The notes beneath the pieces were generated by a model that saw nothing but the letters and a program-made list of their open reading frames with translations, was not told the origin of the DNA and searched no databases. Source: Pyrrhoderma lamaoense (lineage: Eukaryota; Basidiomycota; Agaricomycetes; Hymenochaetales; Hymenochaetaceae). From it: a stretch of 64,000 bases of DNA. Location of the stretch: NCBI GenBank assembly GCA_002794735.1, contig NBAZ01000001.1, positions 2,356,001 to 2,420,000 of the forward strand, written 5' to 3'. The translations under genes were made by a program, and so were the position numbers. Positions 34,135 through 45,573 of the stretch are shown here, one piece after another (position 1 is the first letter of the stretch; each line of letters begins with the position of its first letter).

Positions 34135-35207
34135 ATGGCTCGCACATTTACGTTCCTTACCATATTATGTGGGGTAGTTTCTGCCTTGGCAACTTCAGCG
34201 CATAACGGCCGCCGCGATCACCATGAGAAGTTGATTCGTGTCCGTTCGTCGAATCATACCGCTGATTTCGGAAAGCGAGACTTTCAAAATACGCGCTTCA
34301 CATTTTACGAAGCTGGTCTGTAAGTTGGAAAGACTTGATTTTTTTGCCACTCTTTTATCACTGGGTGCCTTTGATGAAAGCAGTCTTATCTTTGTGATCA
34401 ATCATAAAATGTTAATGAATTACGTTTTGACCTTTTCGATATCCTTTTCTTTCAAGCGGCGCATGTGGAGGATATAACTCTGATTCGGATTTCGTAAGTG
34501 CCCTTTGCTAGTAAAATCACGCTTTATACTGACGTTGTGTAACGAATAGATCGTGGCAATGAACTCGGATGTGGGTGAAATCTAGTATAGAGAAGTGTAT
34601 GGATAATTAAAGATAAAATTCAATCTCTTTAGCAATACAATGGCGGTCAATATTGTTACCAAACGATTACTATCTCATACGAAGGGAAATCCACTCAAGC
34701 TCAAGTTGTAGACGAGGTAGGAAAAACAAATCCAATTTCTATAGCTTATTTGAAGTAAACTCATAAGCTTTGTTAACCTTTTGCGTAGTGTCCCACTTGC
34801 CCATATGGGCGTTGGATTTAACGCCGTCATTATTCCAATACTTTGCTTCCTTGGATGCCGGAGAAATTTATGGATCATGGTCATTTGGAAGTGGCTCTGA
34901 ACCGACTACGACAAGCTCTAAGAAACACACTACGACGTCTAGTGTTTGGACACCTACCTCAACAAGTACTTGGTCAAGTACTTCAACGACCCATAAATCA
35001 ACTAGTACTTCCACTTGGTCTTCATCAAGTACTAGTTCGAGTACATCTTCGACTTCAACTAGTACTTCTTCTTCTAGTACCTCGTCCTCCGCCCCAACGC
35101 CTAGCTCAGACAGCACACTCGATGAACTTAACTATGCAATCATCCAGATGGGCCAAATCATTGCCTCTGGAGCGCAAGTGACCCTCGCAATCTACGAAAC
35201 AGATTAA
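34135..35207 (+). CDS. Secreted RlpA-like double-psi beta-barrel protein with Ser/Thr-rich tail, one-base break
   Basis: Five or six small exons begin with signal peptide MARTFTFLTILCGVVSALAT. A double-psi beta-barrel follows, recognisable by RFTFYEAGLGACGG, IVAMNS, GGQYCYQTITISYEGKS and VVDECPTCPYG-ALDLTP, ending in GEIYGSWSFG. This fold is shared by barwin, expansins and RlpA; small fungal members are secreted and often made during plant contact or fruiting. No catalytic Asp pair can be confirmed. After the barrel comes a tail of about 80 residues almost wholly Ser and Thr with regular Trp, a likely O-glycosylated stalk. A G is missing in the GGG run at 34807-34809, between CPTCPYG and ALDLTP. 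Confidence 0.82.
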
Positions 35208-35664
35208 ACTGTGTTCGCACGTTTTTATTATGTATTTTGACTCAAAATAAGGTTGTTCGCTTCTCTGTTTCAAGTACGTATAGATCACACGGAACTTGTT
35301 AAGATCTACGCTAACGTTTTATTTTCAGTTCTGGATTAATTGTGTTGATACTTGTTTTCTTTGCATAGTTTTGTTTGACATTCATGTTGTGCTGTCTGTG
35401 TAGCTCACATCAAACTCTTTGCTGTTCGAGCTCTACTTCTTTGAAGTAATACTGTCTTTACTTGTCTATACCACGTCATTGGTTTGTATACCATTGTGTT
35501 TCGAACCCTAGTATCTATGCCAAACTATGCGAATATATGGTTTATTTAATGCAATGATTAATACAGAAAATATAGAAGATAGGAGGAAGGTATAGATACA
35601 AAAAGGATGAAGCTTTTGTATTTCCTTGAGTTTGATATCCACTAGAAGTATCACGAGAGAATGG
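35208..35664. other. Convergent intergenic region, no gene seen
   Basis: Holds the 3' regions of two converging genes. T-rich, with no coding pattern. Confidence 0.5.
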
Positions 35665-37079
35665 TTATAAGCCATCGACGACGTCTCGAACTATCCGTAA
35701 GAAGCATTGTTTGTCATCCATCAATGACGCAGACTTTGACGAGGACCAGAGGCGATATATTCCCTTTATGGACTCACGCAGCGCAATCTCGTCCTGCGGT
35801 GGATCGAGAAGCGAGTCCATGATTTCCCCAGATTCTCCACTTTTTGAGCTTTTCGGGGAAGTTAGGGATGCTCCGTCGCTGGTATCGGGCGACTCCGGTG
35901 ATTCGTCGATACTGCCTAATTTGATTGGCTCAAGATCCAGACCAGGAGACGGAAGTGGACTAGCACGTGGACTGAGTGCATGTAATCGACGTGTGAGAGT
36001 GTCTGGGCAAAGTGTGTTAGGCTCGGCCGCTTGCACTTCGACTCGTCCAGGGAAAGAGCTTAGATGTTCGATGTGCTCAATGTCAAAGGCGTCGTAGCTG
36101 CCAGGCTGACGGTCGTCTTGGAGTGAACTAGAGTCATAATATAATGAGGAATCGTGAAGTTTTCGTTTTTGAGGAGGCGGCGAAGGCTTGGTGGAATCCG
36201 CGGTTCCTAGGTAGAATGAGTTGTCATGAGGTTACTAGTTCAAAAGATTATGGTTGCAAGATGACAAGGCTAAGTGCAACTACTTAGTAACTTACCGTGA
36301 ACAGCCGAGTACTGCGCCCAATAAGCGTCCTCTGCCTTCTCATCCTCTGTCTCCCCATTGGTGACAAATCGGGAGGATCTCGAGTGGCTAGCGTCTTCGT
36401 CGTCGGAATTTGAACGGCCATACGAGTTCCAGTAGTCATCGTCGTCAGATTCTGCATCGACTGGAACATGATATGAGTTTGGTATAAATGTGAATGTATG
36501 CGCTAAAGATGATTGTGGACTCGTTGGAGTATCACTTGTACAACTAGATCCAGAGATTGATTCATGGGAGACCGCCTCTTGTGGGGTGTCAAAGACATTC
36601 AAGGGGAAAGGCATGGGTTTAACATCATGGTACTTCCAGTTGTCAGCATTGGTAGCGAGTCCTTGCACAGCACCTTCATCGCTGGAGGCTTCCCATCGAA
36701 ACACCAATCGCAAACCATTGCTAGAGTTTAGTGATGGAATATAAGCATGAGCACAGACAGTTTCCCCGTCGAAAGAGTACTTTGTTTGATAAGTATCGAG
36801 GGGGTCACAATTTTCCGGAGACGGCAGAGTTCGTAGTAAGTCAGCAATAAGACTGATATCACCGGCATTACCTGACATGTTCTGCCAGCTAAGATAAGTA
36901 ACTATATCCTCGTCCGAGTCAAATTGGCTTCCGAGACCAAGAAAGTGATGCCGTTGGCGGAGGGGAGTTGATATCATATGATGAGGAAGTGGATGATCCA
37001 GAGGAGAGATGTAGGAAAGAATAAAGGAGACAGCATGGGCTGGCAGAGCGGGAGGAGAAGTCGGAGATGATGAATCCAT
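35665..37079 (-). CDS. Fungal disordered acidic protein of unknown function
   Basis: Two exons (37079-36296, 36206-35665) encode about 441 residues in frame. Residues 1-70 contain HAVSFILSYISPLDHPLPHH. The middle has Asp/Glu/Ser clusters (ESDDDDYWNSYG, SNSDDEDASHSRSS, DAYWAQYSAVHG). The C-terminal ~50 residues form a compact predicted helix (ALRESIKGIYRLWSSSK followed by DKQCFLRIVRDVVDGL). The DDYWNSY and DAYWAQY repeats look like short linear motifs. I do not know a functional name. It may be a nuclear or cytoplasmic regulatory protein. The gene is head to head with the Ser-rich secreted protein gene, about 300 bp apart. Confidence 0.75.
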
Positions 37080-37379
37080 TGGTGAAGGGATTGGGTATCC
37101 TTATCGTGGTAGTAGTGGTCAGGAAGGAACTTGTGAAATCCACAGTCGACTGGAACACAAACTTGAAATATTCCGTGCGGGGTCCGGGGAGTCAGGTGCC
37201 ACCACATGCGAACAAACTACTATATGTGGTTTCTTCGGCCGTTACTCACGATCAACGATCCACTCAACGACTTGCCCACTCGGAGCACAACTCGCCGCAG
37301 AGAACGACATTTCTCATCAGGAGTTTCATCATCATCTGCACCGTCCTCAGTCTCTCCTCGTACAGAGATCTAGCTCAAA
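37080..37379. promoter_or_regulatory. Divergent intergenic region
   Basis: 300 bp between two start codons in opposite directions. C/T-rich blocks precede the plus-strand start. No TATA box is evident. Confidence 0.4.
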
Positions 37380-37913
37380 ATGAAGATTGCGACCTTGTTT
37401 GCTTTCTTCGCCACGCCTCTTCTTGTTCTTGCACAGGTGACCAAACCTTTCCTTGCGATTTATTAGTCTCTTACTTTTCTTGTAATTACCCTCCAGTCCA
37501 CGGTCCTTTCAACGTCCACAGTCGTATCAACCGGGATTGACTCAAATCATCAACAAACGACTATCACTACCGAGGTTGTTGTCACATTAACATCCTCTGC
37601 GTCCTCTGCATCGTCCTCTGGCAGTGCCGCTTCTTCCAATTCTACTTCCTCTTCTGGAAATAGCACCAACGCTACGGGTAGTAGCAATTCAACTTCTAGT
37701 ACTTCTTCTTCTCCGCTTCCAACTGCCACGCAAAGTCTTGATGGTGGAGGAGACGCGGATAATGGTCAAGCCCCAAGCCCAGGTGCTTCCAGCGATTCCG
37801 GTGCCTATGGTCCTGATGACAGTTTCATCGCGGCAGCTTTATCCTTAGATGCCAGACATCATGTTGCAATCTTGGCAGGGCTTGTTGGCGGACTGTGCTT
37901 GGTGTGGACGTAG
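37380..37913 (+). CDS. Small Ser-rich secreted protein, probably G+PI-anchored (GPI)
   Basis: Exons 37380-37436 and 37497-37913 encode 157 residues. Residues 1-19 are a signal peptide (MKIATLFAFFATPLLVLAQ), and the intron falls exactly at its predicted cleavage site. The body is nearly all Ser, Thr, Ala, Gly and Asn with no cysteine, expected to be heavily O-glycosylated. The C-terminus HHVAILAGLVGGLCLVWT is a short hydrophobic stretch without a following charge, the usual signal for GPI attachment. Proteins like this are common wall components in basidiomycetes. No specific function can be assigned. Confidence 0.8.
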
Positions 37914-38429
37914 TTTTAGTGGTTTCTATCTTTCCCACCTTCTTCCTTCGATTTTATTTGAAACACGACACTATGGACATCTCTGCTCTGTGCATTATCT
38001 CACACACCCTCTAATTCCGGGTTTCTACCGGCTGTGGACATTAGTAGTTTAGTATATCCTTTTGCATATTTGTTTCCTTGATGGACTACCCATGCTTTCG
38101 TCATGATACGTTTCACTCGTTACGAACAATGTTTTTACAGAATAATTGACCTTGCATACACTAATTTATCCGTTCGATTCTTGTGCATGTGTAAATAAGT
38201 GAGAAGCACTGTATGATATATCAGATTGATTCTGTTTACATGAAGTCCCGAAATTCGATGAGTTTTATCACTAGTACTAGTACTCCTACCGCAAGTACTC
38301 TAAATTGCAAACGCCGATCAATATGCATGTGATCAAAATTTTGGATTTCAGTTTTGTAAACTCGTAAATTCTTGTTGCTGGTACAAGCAGACAGAAAAGT
38401 TAGCTTCCAAACCCATCTGTCACTGCAAG
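37914..38429. other. Intergenic region, no gene seen
   Basis: T-rich 3' flank of the Ser-rich protein gene followed by the DRS1 upstream region. A short (ACTAGT)-type repeat lies at about 38271-38284. Confidence 0.5.
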
Positions 38430-41223
38430 ATGGCATTTGATGATCTTGTTATGACTATCGACTCCGATGCGGAGGACATTAATGAAGACATCTCCGAAGA
38501 AATCAAGCCGAAGAAATCAAAAGCTTCAAGCAAAACACTTGAAGAACGTACAACAAACGAGAAGGATACCTTAAATCCAGAGTTCACATTTGATTTAACA
38601 GGAGACATATACGACGATGTATTGAATGGGACAGACAACTTGGAAGACTTGGTGAAAGGATCAAAACGAGTTTGTCAATTGTTCAGTGCATGCATATTTT
38701 CTTCGTGTGTCTAATCTTTCTGGTCTTTCGTGTTTTAGGAACCAATATCTGTAGATGATATCATTTCCCGGCGAAAGCTGGAGAGCTCTACTAAAAAAAG
38801 AAAAAGGACTTTCGAGGAAGAGGAGGAGGATGAAGAAGATGAAAGTGAAGAAGATGAAGAAGAAAGTGATGCAGAAGGATCTAGTATTGAAGAAGAAAGT
38901 GAAGGGGATAGTTTATCTGAAATAGACGAAGACGAGGGACACAATAGTGAAGACCCGCTTGCAACCTCCGATGAAGAAGGGCTCTCCGGGGATGATACTA
39001 GCAAAGAGGAAGAGGAAGAAGACGAACATGACAGTGAATCCTCTTCGTCGGATTCGGAGGAAGAAACCCAAGCAGAAAAGGACAGGAAAGCTGCCTATTT
39101 CGCTGCTCCAGATGACCCTTCTATCGCAAAACAAGATAATCATACTTCTTTCACTACGATGTCTTTGTCTAGACCGCTATTAAAAGCCCTAACAGCTCTT
39201 GGTTTCTCATCTCCTACCCCTATCCAAGCTGCAACTATACCAGTGGCGCTCCTTGGGAAAGATGTAGTAGGGAATGCGGTCACTGGGTCCGGTAAGACAG
39301 CGGCGTTCATGATCCCCGTCTTAGAGCGCCTTATGTACCGTGAACGTGGAAAGAACAAGGCCGCCGTTCGCTGTGTCGTCCTCGTTCCCACTCGTGAACT
39401 TGGCGTACAGTGTGCAGATGTCGGAAAGAAACTGTCTGCTTTCATGGATGTCCGGATATCTCTGATTGTTGGTAAGTTTTATTCCTGCGCCATATGTATG
39501 CTATCTTAAGCTAATGTTTTTGGGAATAGGTGGGCTATCTCTAAAATCACAGGAGGCTGAGCTGCGCACACGTCCTGACATCCTTATTGCTACTCCCGGT
39601 CGACTTATTGACCATCTTCGTAATTCACCCTCGTTTGCTCTTGACACGCTTGATGTTCTCATCCTCGATGAGGCTGACCGTATGCTCTCAGACGGTTTTG
39701 CGGATGAACTGAAAGAGATTATCCAGGCTTGTCCTATCTCACGACAGACAATGCTTTTCTCAGCAACAATGACAGATGATGTAGATGCTCTCGTGCGGAT
39801 GTCTCTTAACAAGCCGGTTAAACTCTTCGTTGACCCCAAACGTAGTACTGCTCGAGGTCTTGTCCAAGAATTTGTGCGTGTGCGAGCTGAGCGTGAATCA
39901 GAGCGAGCCGCATTACTGGTCTCTCTTTGTAAACGGACATGCAAACAAGGAGTAATAATTTTCTACAGGAGTAAAAAATTAGCGCATCAAATGAGAATTG
40001 TATTTAGTATTCTCGGAATGAAAACCGAGGAACTTCATGGAGATCTCACTCAGGAGCAAGTGAGCTTTGAAGAAAAAACATATCATTCAAATTTCGCACT
40101 CATTATCTCCTTTTCTAGCGTCTTCGTGCATTACAACTCTTCCGTGATGGTCAAGTAGACTTTCTAATGGCGACAGATCTCGCATCTCGTGGTCTTGATA
40201 TCAAGGGTATTGAAACTGTAATCAATTATGATATGCCAGGACAACTCGCTCAGTACTTGCATCGTGTGGGTCGTACAGCTCGTGCGGGAAAAAAGGGACG
40301 GTTAGTACCAAAGGATCTTATACAATGTGTCCAGACTGATTGTTCAATTATAGATCAGTGACACTTGTCGGGGAAGCCGATCGCAAAATGCTCAAAGCAG
40401 CCATCAAGCACTCTTCTGATTCAGACAAGGTTAGGCATCGCACTATCCCTCCAGACCAGGTTGCACATTGGTCATCGCAACTTGCGAATATCAAAGATGA
40501 AATTACAGCTGTGATGAAAGAAGAGAAAGAAGAAAAGGCAATACGGCAAGCCGAAATGGAACTCAAGAAAGGTGAAAATATGATTGAGCATGAGAAAGAA
40601 ATATTTTCAAGGCCGGCGAGAACGTGGTTCCAAACAGAGAAGGAGAAGCAAAATTCCAAAGGTAGTGCTACCGCTAAGCCTCTTGAAACCATTCTTCAAT
40701 TTATCATTACGTTTTCACAGACATAAGTAAGAAACAATACGACGTAGCGGCGGGACTATCAAAAGGGAAAGGGAAAGAAACTAGTGAAACAAAGGTGATT
40801 TCTTATTCGTTATTCAGTAAATTGGCTTTATGAATGATCATCCGAAAATCACTCTAGCCTAAGCGTGACAAGTATGCCGGCTTGTCGCGTCGAGCGAAGC
40901 GGCGTAAAATGGCCCTTGAAGAGGACGCTGGAGAAAGTAAGGCGGTTCAGGCTGCTATACGGAGCGCGAAGAAGGCGGTCCGCCCAACGAAGATCGGTCT
41001 ACCTGAAGCCCGACCCCTGAAGCCAGGGAAGTCGAAGAATAAAGAAAAGAAGCGAAAGGAGAAAACAGTCGGTAGGAAAGGACTATTTGAAAGTGAAATT
41101 GGCACAAAGCGAAAACAAAGTAGCCACTCTGGAGTTAAAGAAGGTGCCAGGGCCAAAAAATCGGATATAGTCAAAGGTTTTGGGAAAAAGGGAACAAAAG
41201 GGAAGGGTAGAACGAAACGATGA
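38430..41223 (+). CDS. DRS1: DEAD-box RNA helicase DRS1 (ribosome biogenesis)
   Basis: Seven exons (38430-38669, 38739-39471, 39530-40059, 40119-40300, 40354-40661, 40721-40794, 40858-41223) join to 810 residues in perfect frame. The N-terminal ~210 residues are acidic. The helicase motifs are all present: Q motif (GFSSPTPIQ), motif I (AVTGSGKT), Ia (PTRELGVQ), Ib (TPGRL), II (DEAD), III (SAT), IV (VIIFYRSKK), V ([10 protein letters not shown]) and VI ([10 protein letters not shown]). After the core comes a DDX27/Drs1-type helical region and a Lys/Arg-rich nucleolar tail. Drs1 works in 60S subunit maturation in yeast. MPP10 about 8 kb upstream is also a ribosome-biogenesis gene. Confidence 0.95.
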
Positions 41224-41595
41224 GCCTTTCCTTTTTCAGGATGTTATTGTGAATGTTTAGATTAGATTGATTATCTATTGCTATCCATATTTATATATTT
41301 GTATATGCATATATCGATCACGTGTGTCACGGTGAGATGCTACTTCGTGATCGAACTGTACACAAGTCAACATACTCTGCAATCTTCCTATAGCTCGGAC
41401 AACGCATAAGATTAGAGTTAAATAGGCCATTAAATGCTAGATCACGTCGCAAACTGAAGTCTTAGGTCGCATAACATTTCAGACAACACTGGCGCGGAGT
41501 AACTTAAGAAAAGTTAACAATATACTAAAGCCCTTTGTAACAAGGAACTTCGAAACATTCTTGTTACTTTTGATCTTCCAGTTTTTACAGTAAAT
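41224..41595. other. Intergenic region, no gene seen
   Basis: AT-rich spacer between tandem genes, with an ATATAT tract near 41292-41310. Confidence 0.5.
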
Positions 41596-44500
41596 ATGGA
41601 ATCAGAAGAGTTTCAAACATCAATAAAGTCTCTTGCAACGGTCAGATTACAATCAAAGTCTCGCCTTCTACTGTCTGCATGCTGCCCGGACAAAGATTTG
41701 GTTGTACTTCTATCCCGAATCGGGACCCTTGACAAGATGAGCTTATGGAAGGTTCAAGGATTCAAGATATGGGAAGTTGACTTATCCAATGAAAATGGTT
41801 CCTCGGACGAGGTCACCGCCCTGAATTGGAGCCCGAATGGTGAGTAAATTTCAATGTATTCTCTCCATCTACAAGCATCATAATTGCGGAACTTTTGAAC
41901 GGCTGACTAGCAGCCTGTAACTACGTATATCTTTTCTAGGGCAAACCATTGTTGTGGCTCACTTTCCGCCTCGGATAACTCTACACTCTCTGGAGAATGG
42001 ATGCGAAGAATGTTCTCTTCCTATAGCATCCCCTTCGAATCCCCTAGCTTCGCCGCCCCGAATAACTGGTTTATTTTGGTTCAAGAAGGAAAGGAAAACA
42101 AATAAGAACGAAATGCCTGACATGCTCAGAAGGGGGAATGTTATTGTAAGTAACTATGTAGGATACATGTCGAATATTCTATCGGTTCTGATACCGTGCC
42201 TTGAATATACAGACGGGTTCAGCGCTTTCTATCCTCCGAACTCAGCCTTTGTTAGATCCATTAGTTGATGTCTCTTCTCCGCTAAAGTATGAGCCTCTTT
42301 TTTGTGATCGAGTATTTGATCTCATGTTCTATACAGTTCAGTAGATTTATTTGCCTTTCAGGGTACGCAAACTCGCCAAAAAGCAAAGACAACATCATTA
42401 CCCGGGATTATCGCTTCATGGCCGTGTCTTCCACACGACCCTCTAGCAGCATCAATCAAGCCTTCTCCTCGCGCAAGTGATGCCAGTCCTGGTGAAGAAC
42501 TTGATGAAAGGGACCTAACCAACGTGGATAGTTTCTTGGCTGCCGTTGATGAAGCTGGCCAAATTCATTGCTTTTTAGATGGATCATATCCTCTCGGAGC
42601 CATCAGTCTGGGCTCTAAGTGTGAAGCTAAAACTCTCATGAAGAACAATGAGGGAAGTTCACTGTTTGTACATGCTGAAATCAATCTTTCCGGCACGTCT
42701 AGTCGCTTGAACAATCTTGCGCCAATGACCGTTGAGCTACCTTTATTGTATTCAAAGACAACTCGGCAAGTAGCAGATAACAGCTCAGCTGCCAGAGAAT
42801 TAACTTGGTATGCAAAAAGAGTAGTTAAAGACATGAGAGAAGCGTGGTTTGGCGGAGATGGGCGCGATGGTGCACGGGTCCTAAATGCTAACTATATCCG
42901 GGGGCTTGAAGATGTACTAGCCCGCCACAACCGTACGTCATTATTGGAGTTGGAATTTTTTTCAAAATCACAACAATTATCTACAGATACAGATGGTGCC
43001 GTACATGAACTAACACTTTTGCTTGCTACGGGAAAACCAAGCCCTCCTTTATCTGTTTACCTTGCGAGGTGTGATCTAACAAGTGAAAGAGTAAATCCGG
43101 AGTTACAATCTTCCCCTTCCGTATTTGATCTAATTTTACATTGTTGTCAAGGGATTACAAAAATGGGAGAGTACAGTAGGCGAAGCTCTTCTCAATCTTC
43201 GCGATTACTCAGAAAAGCGGGTAGCTCCCGCATGTCAACGCTTGCATCTGCTTCTAGAGGAGCTTCGGGGTGGTCATTGTTGTGAGCATGCCTTTATCCT
43301 CAATTGTGATTTAGAGTTACTTTTTAACAACGTTTCATACACACTGCTTAGACCGCAATTATACGGAAAATATGAATTTTCCACCGAGCTAATTGATCAG
43401 TGCATAGATCTTGCGGCAAGAGGGATCATTATATCAGCATGGCTAGCTGCAACAGCTCGACAAGAGTACTACCGGTTCTTAGAGTTTCTGCAATTTCTGC
43501 GTTATGGTATAGTTTAATTATTGTTATTTTTTATGTGACACTGACGAAAAGGAGCCCAGAAACTGCCCGTCTTAGTAGTCAGCAAGCTGAAGCACAAATC
43601 ATACCACGCCATGACATCCTTGAAGTTAATGAATACCTGATGTCAGGTCTAGTCGTGAGTTCCATCGATAGGTGGTTCATGGGACCCGTTCCCAACTTTC
43701 CCCCAGAATCTATTGCACCGCCCCCACGAAGGAACTGCGTTCAGTACTTGACCGTGCACGAGAAACTCTCGCGGATCCTTCAAAACTTACTTGGCCACCA
43801 GTACGTTTGAAAAATTTACAGTCTTCCCGCAATTCGGGGAACAATTATGATTCGAAACAAAATTGAATTTCAATCCTTCTAATTCTTAGATAACGGAAAA
43901 GAGAGATCTTTCAACGTTAGATCGGAATCTAGATGCTTTGGTTAACGCGCTGGCTGAGAAGTGTCAGCAGATATATGATCGAGCAGCAAAGGCAGTCACT
44001 AGAACCGCCTCCGTAGACCGAACATGGGTAACATATGAACAAACGCAGGAGTCCAGCGATAAACTGCAGAAGAGTATGGTTAATCCATCATTATCGCGGC
44101 TCACACGAACACGAGTGGCTTGTGAAGAAAAGGTTCCGATTTTGGTTCTGTGGTTTGATTAACTTTAGCCACTGAAGAAACTTCTATTTTTCTTTCTAGA
44201 CAGGGACATTAACGATGAATATAGCAATCCGACTCCAAGAGGGTGAACACGGGCTCAAGCAGTGCCGTGAGCTGCGTAAGCATTGATGTGTATTTTTGTT
44301 TAGAAGGTCAGACCATAGTGACGGTTTGATTTAAATTAGTTTGTATCTTACGACCCTCGTATGAACATGAGGGGAACTCAAGGAAGGCATCTAGTGTGGC
44401 CTTTGCAATTTTGGAGTGTAAGGTCCGAATGGAAACTGAAACCGAAGAAGGTGGGGTTCCTGAAAATAGTCAAGTAGATGATTTTCATATTTTGGACATG

Positions 44501-45111
44501 GACTTCTTCGATGATGAGAGCCTCGTCATCGTGTATCAGAAGAATGAGAAAGAAGGTATGTCTATAGCAGTGTTCAATCTCTATGTTTATTCTGCACTTG
44601 CATATGTGCCGGAGGAAGACCATATTGATCGGGATCGACCACTAGGGCCAGAAATGATAGGGACGGTTGATTACAGTGGGCTCGAATATTCGGAAATTGG
44701 CTTGGACAAATCAGGTGAACGGCTATGTGTAGAAGACATCGTGGCGGAAGCGATAACACAGGTGACGGCAGGCGAGGTGAGCGTTGTGAAAAGAGAAGGC
44801 CACGCTGCTATCACGCTGTGCCTCGTTCCCGTTTCGGATTGAATTGATTGAATTTGTGCGAATTTTTTTTCTAGACTGTATGTAGACCGACACCCATTAG
44901 GAAGGAACGGGCGCTGAAGCTGACGCCGTCGCGCAAAAGCTCTCATCAAGAGCATAATGTTGCTGCGGCGCAAGAGCAGCATCCGGCGCTAGCTGTTAAC
45001 GGCCGGGTTGGCCGACGGTTTGTCTGTGTATTAGATGGAGCGGGATATGAGTTAGAGATGCTTGATATGGATAGTGAAGAGGCTGAAGAGGAGGAGGAGG
45101 AGGCTGAGTAG
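41596..45111 (+). CDS. APC4: Anaphase-promoting complex subunit 4, with several one-base breaks
   Basis: A long multi-exon gene (about 950 residues) that starts 41596-41839, 41940-42145 and ends at TAG 45111. The N-terminal WD40 part has KDLVVLLSRIGTLDKMSLWKVQGFKIWEVD and VTALNWSPNGQTIVVAH. The APC4 long domain follows (YIRGLEDVLARHNRTSLLELE, QRLHLLLEELRGWS, YEFSTELIDQC, RETLADPSKLTWPP), and the tail is acidic. APC4 helps anchor the catalytic and platform modules of the APC/C ubiquitin ligase. Frame is broken near 42431-42436, in the A5 run 43159-43163, the G4 run 43267-43270 and the C5 run 43721-43725. One added base at each joins the conserved segments with canonical splice sites. An acidic ending (EEAEEEEEEAE) precedes the stop. 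Confidence 0.82.
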
Positions 45112-45573
45112 TAGATCGAATAACAAAGCAATGCATACAATTACAACGATAGGATTTAGCGGGAGAAAAAAATATGAGAAAATTTTGAAAAAGGCAACCG
45201 GAAAAGGAAATTAAAAAGAGACCATAGACCCGGACTACGGGCCGACTGAGTACTTAGAAAGAATGGGACTGAATGGTGCCCACTGAGAGTGAATATCTGC
45301 TTCTTGTTGTGTGCATCTTTCATCGACGACTTCATTATCATCATCTTCGCTTCTGGCATTGTGCACGCTGCAGACAGCAGGCAAGGACGACGGCGACGGA
45401 GAAGGAGAGAAGAAAGAAAATATATCTACAATCACTCTCAACCTCGCTTGCTCGACCTTGACCGACCGCGGACCTCAAAAGAACCCTGAATAGATTTTTT
45501 ACGCATTTCTTCCCCCCTTTTCTATTTCGTTTTACATACATTCGCTTCCCCACTGCTCAAGCTACATCTGCCT
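45112..45573. other. Intergenic region upstream of the bZIP gene, no gene seen
   Basis: Purine-rich then C/T-rich; the last ~80 bp before the ATG are pyrimidine-rich. Open frames here show no coding bias. Confidence 0.5.

Noticed and set aside
38735..39143. Minus-strand Ser-rich and Phe-rich frames in the DRS1 acidic region
   Set aside because: They are shadows of repeated GAA/GAT codons in the real gene.
45149..45553. Small genes between APC4 and the bZIP gene
   Set aside because: Several overlapping short frames in all phases come from purine/pyrimidine-rich sequence; none has codon bias or motifs.
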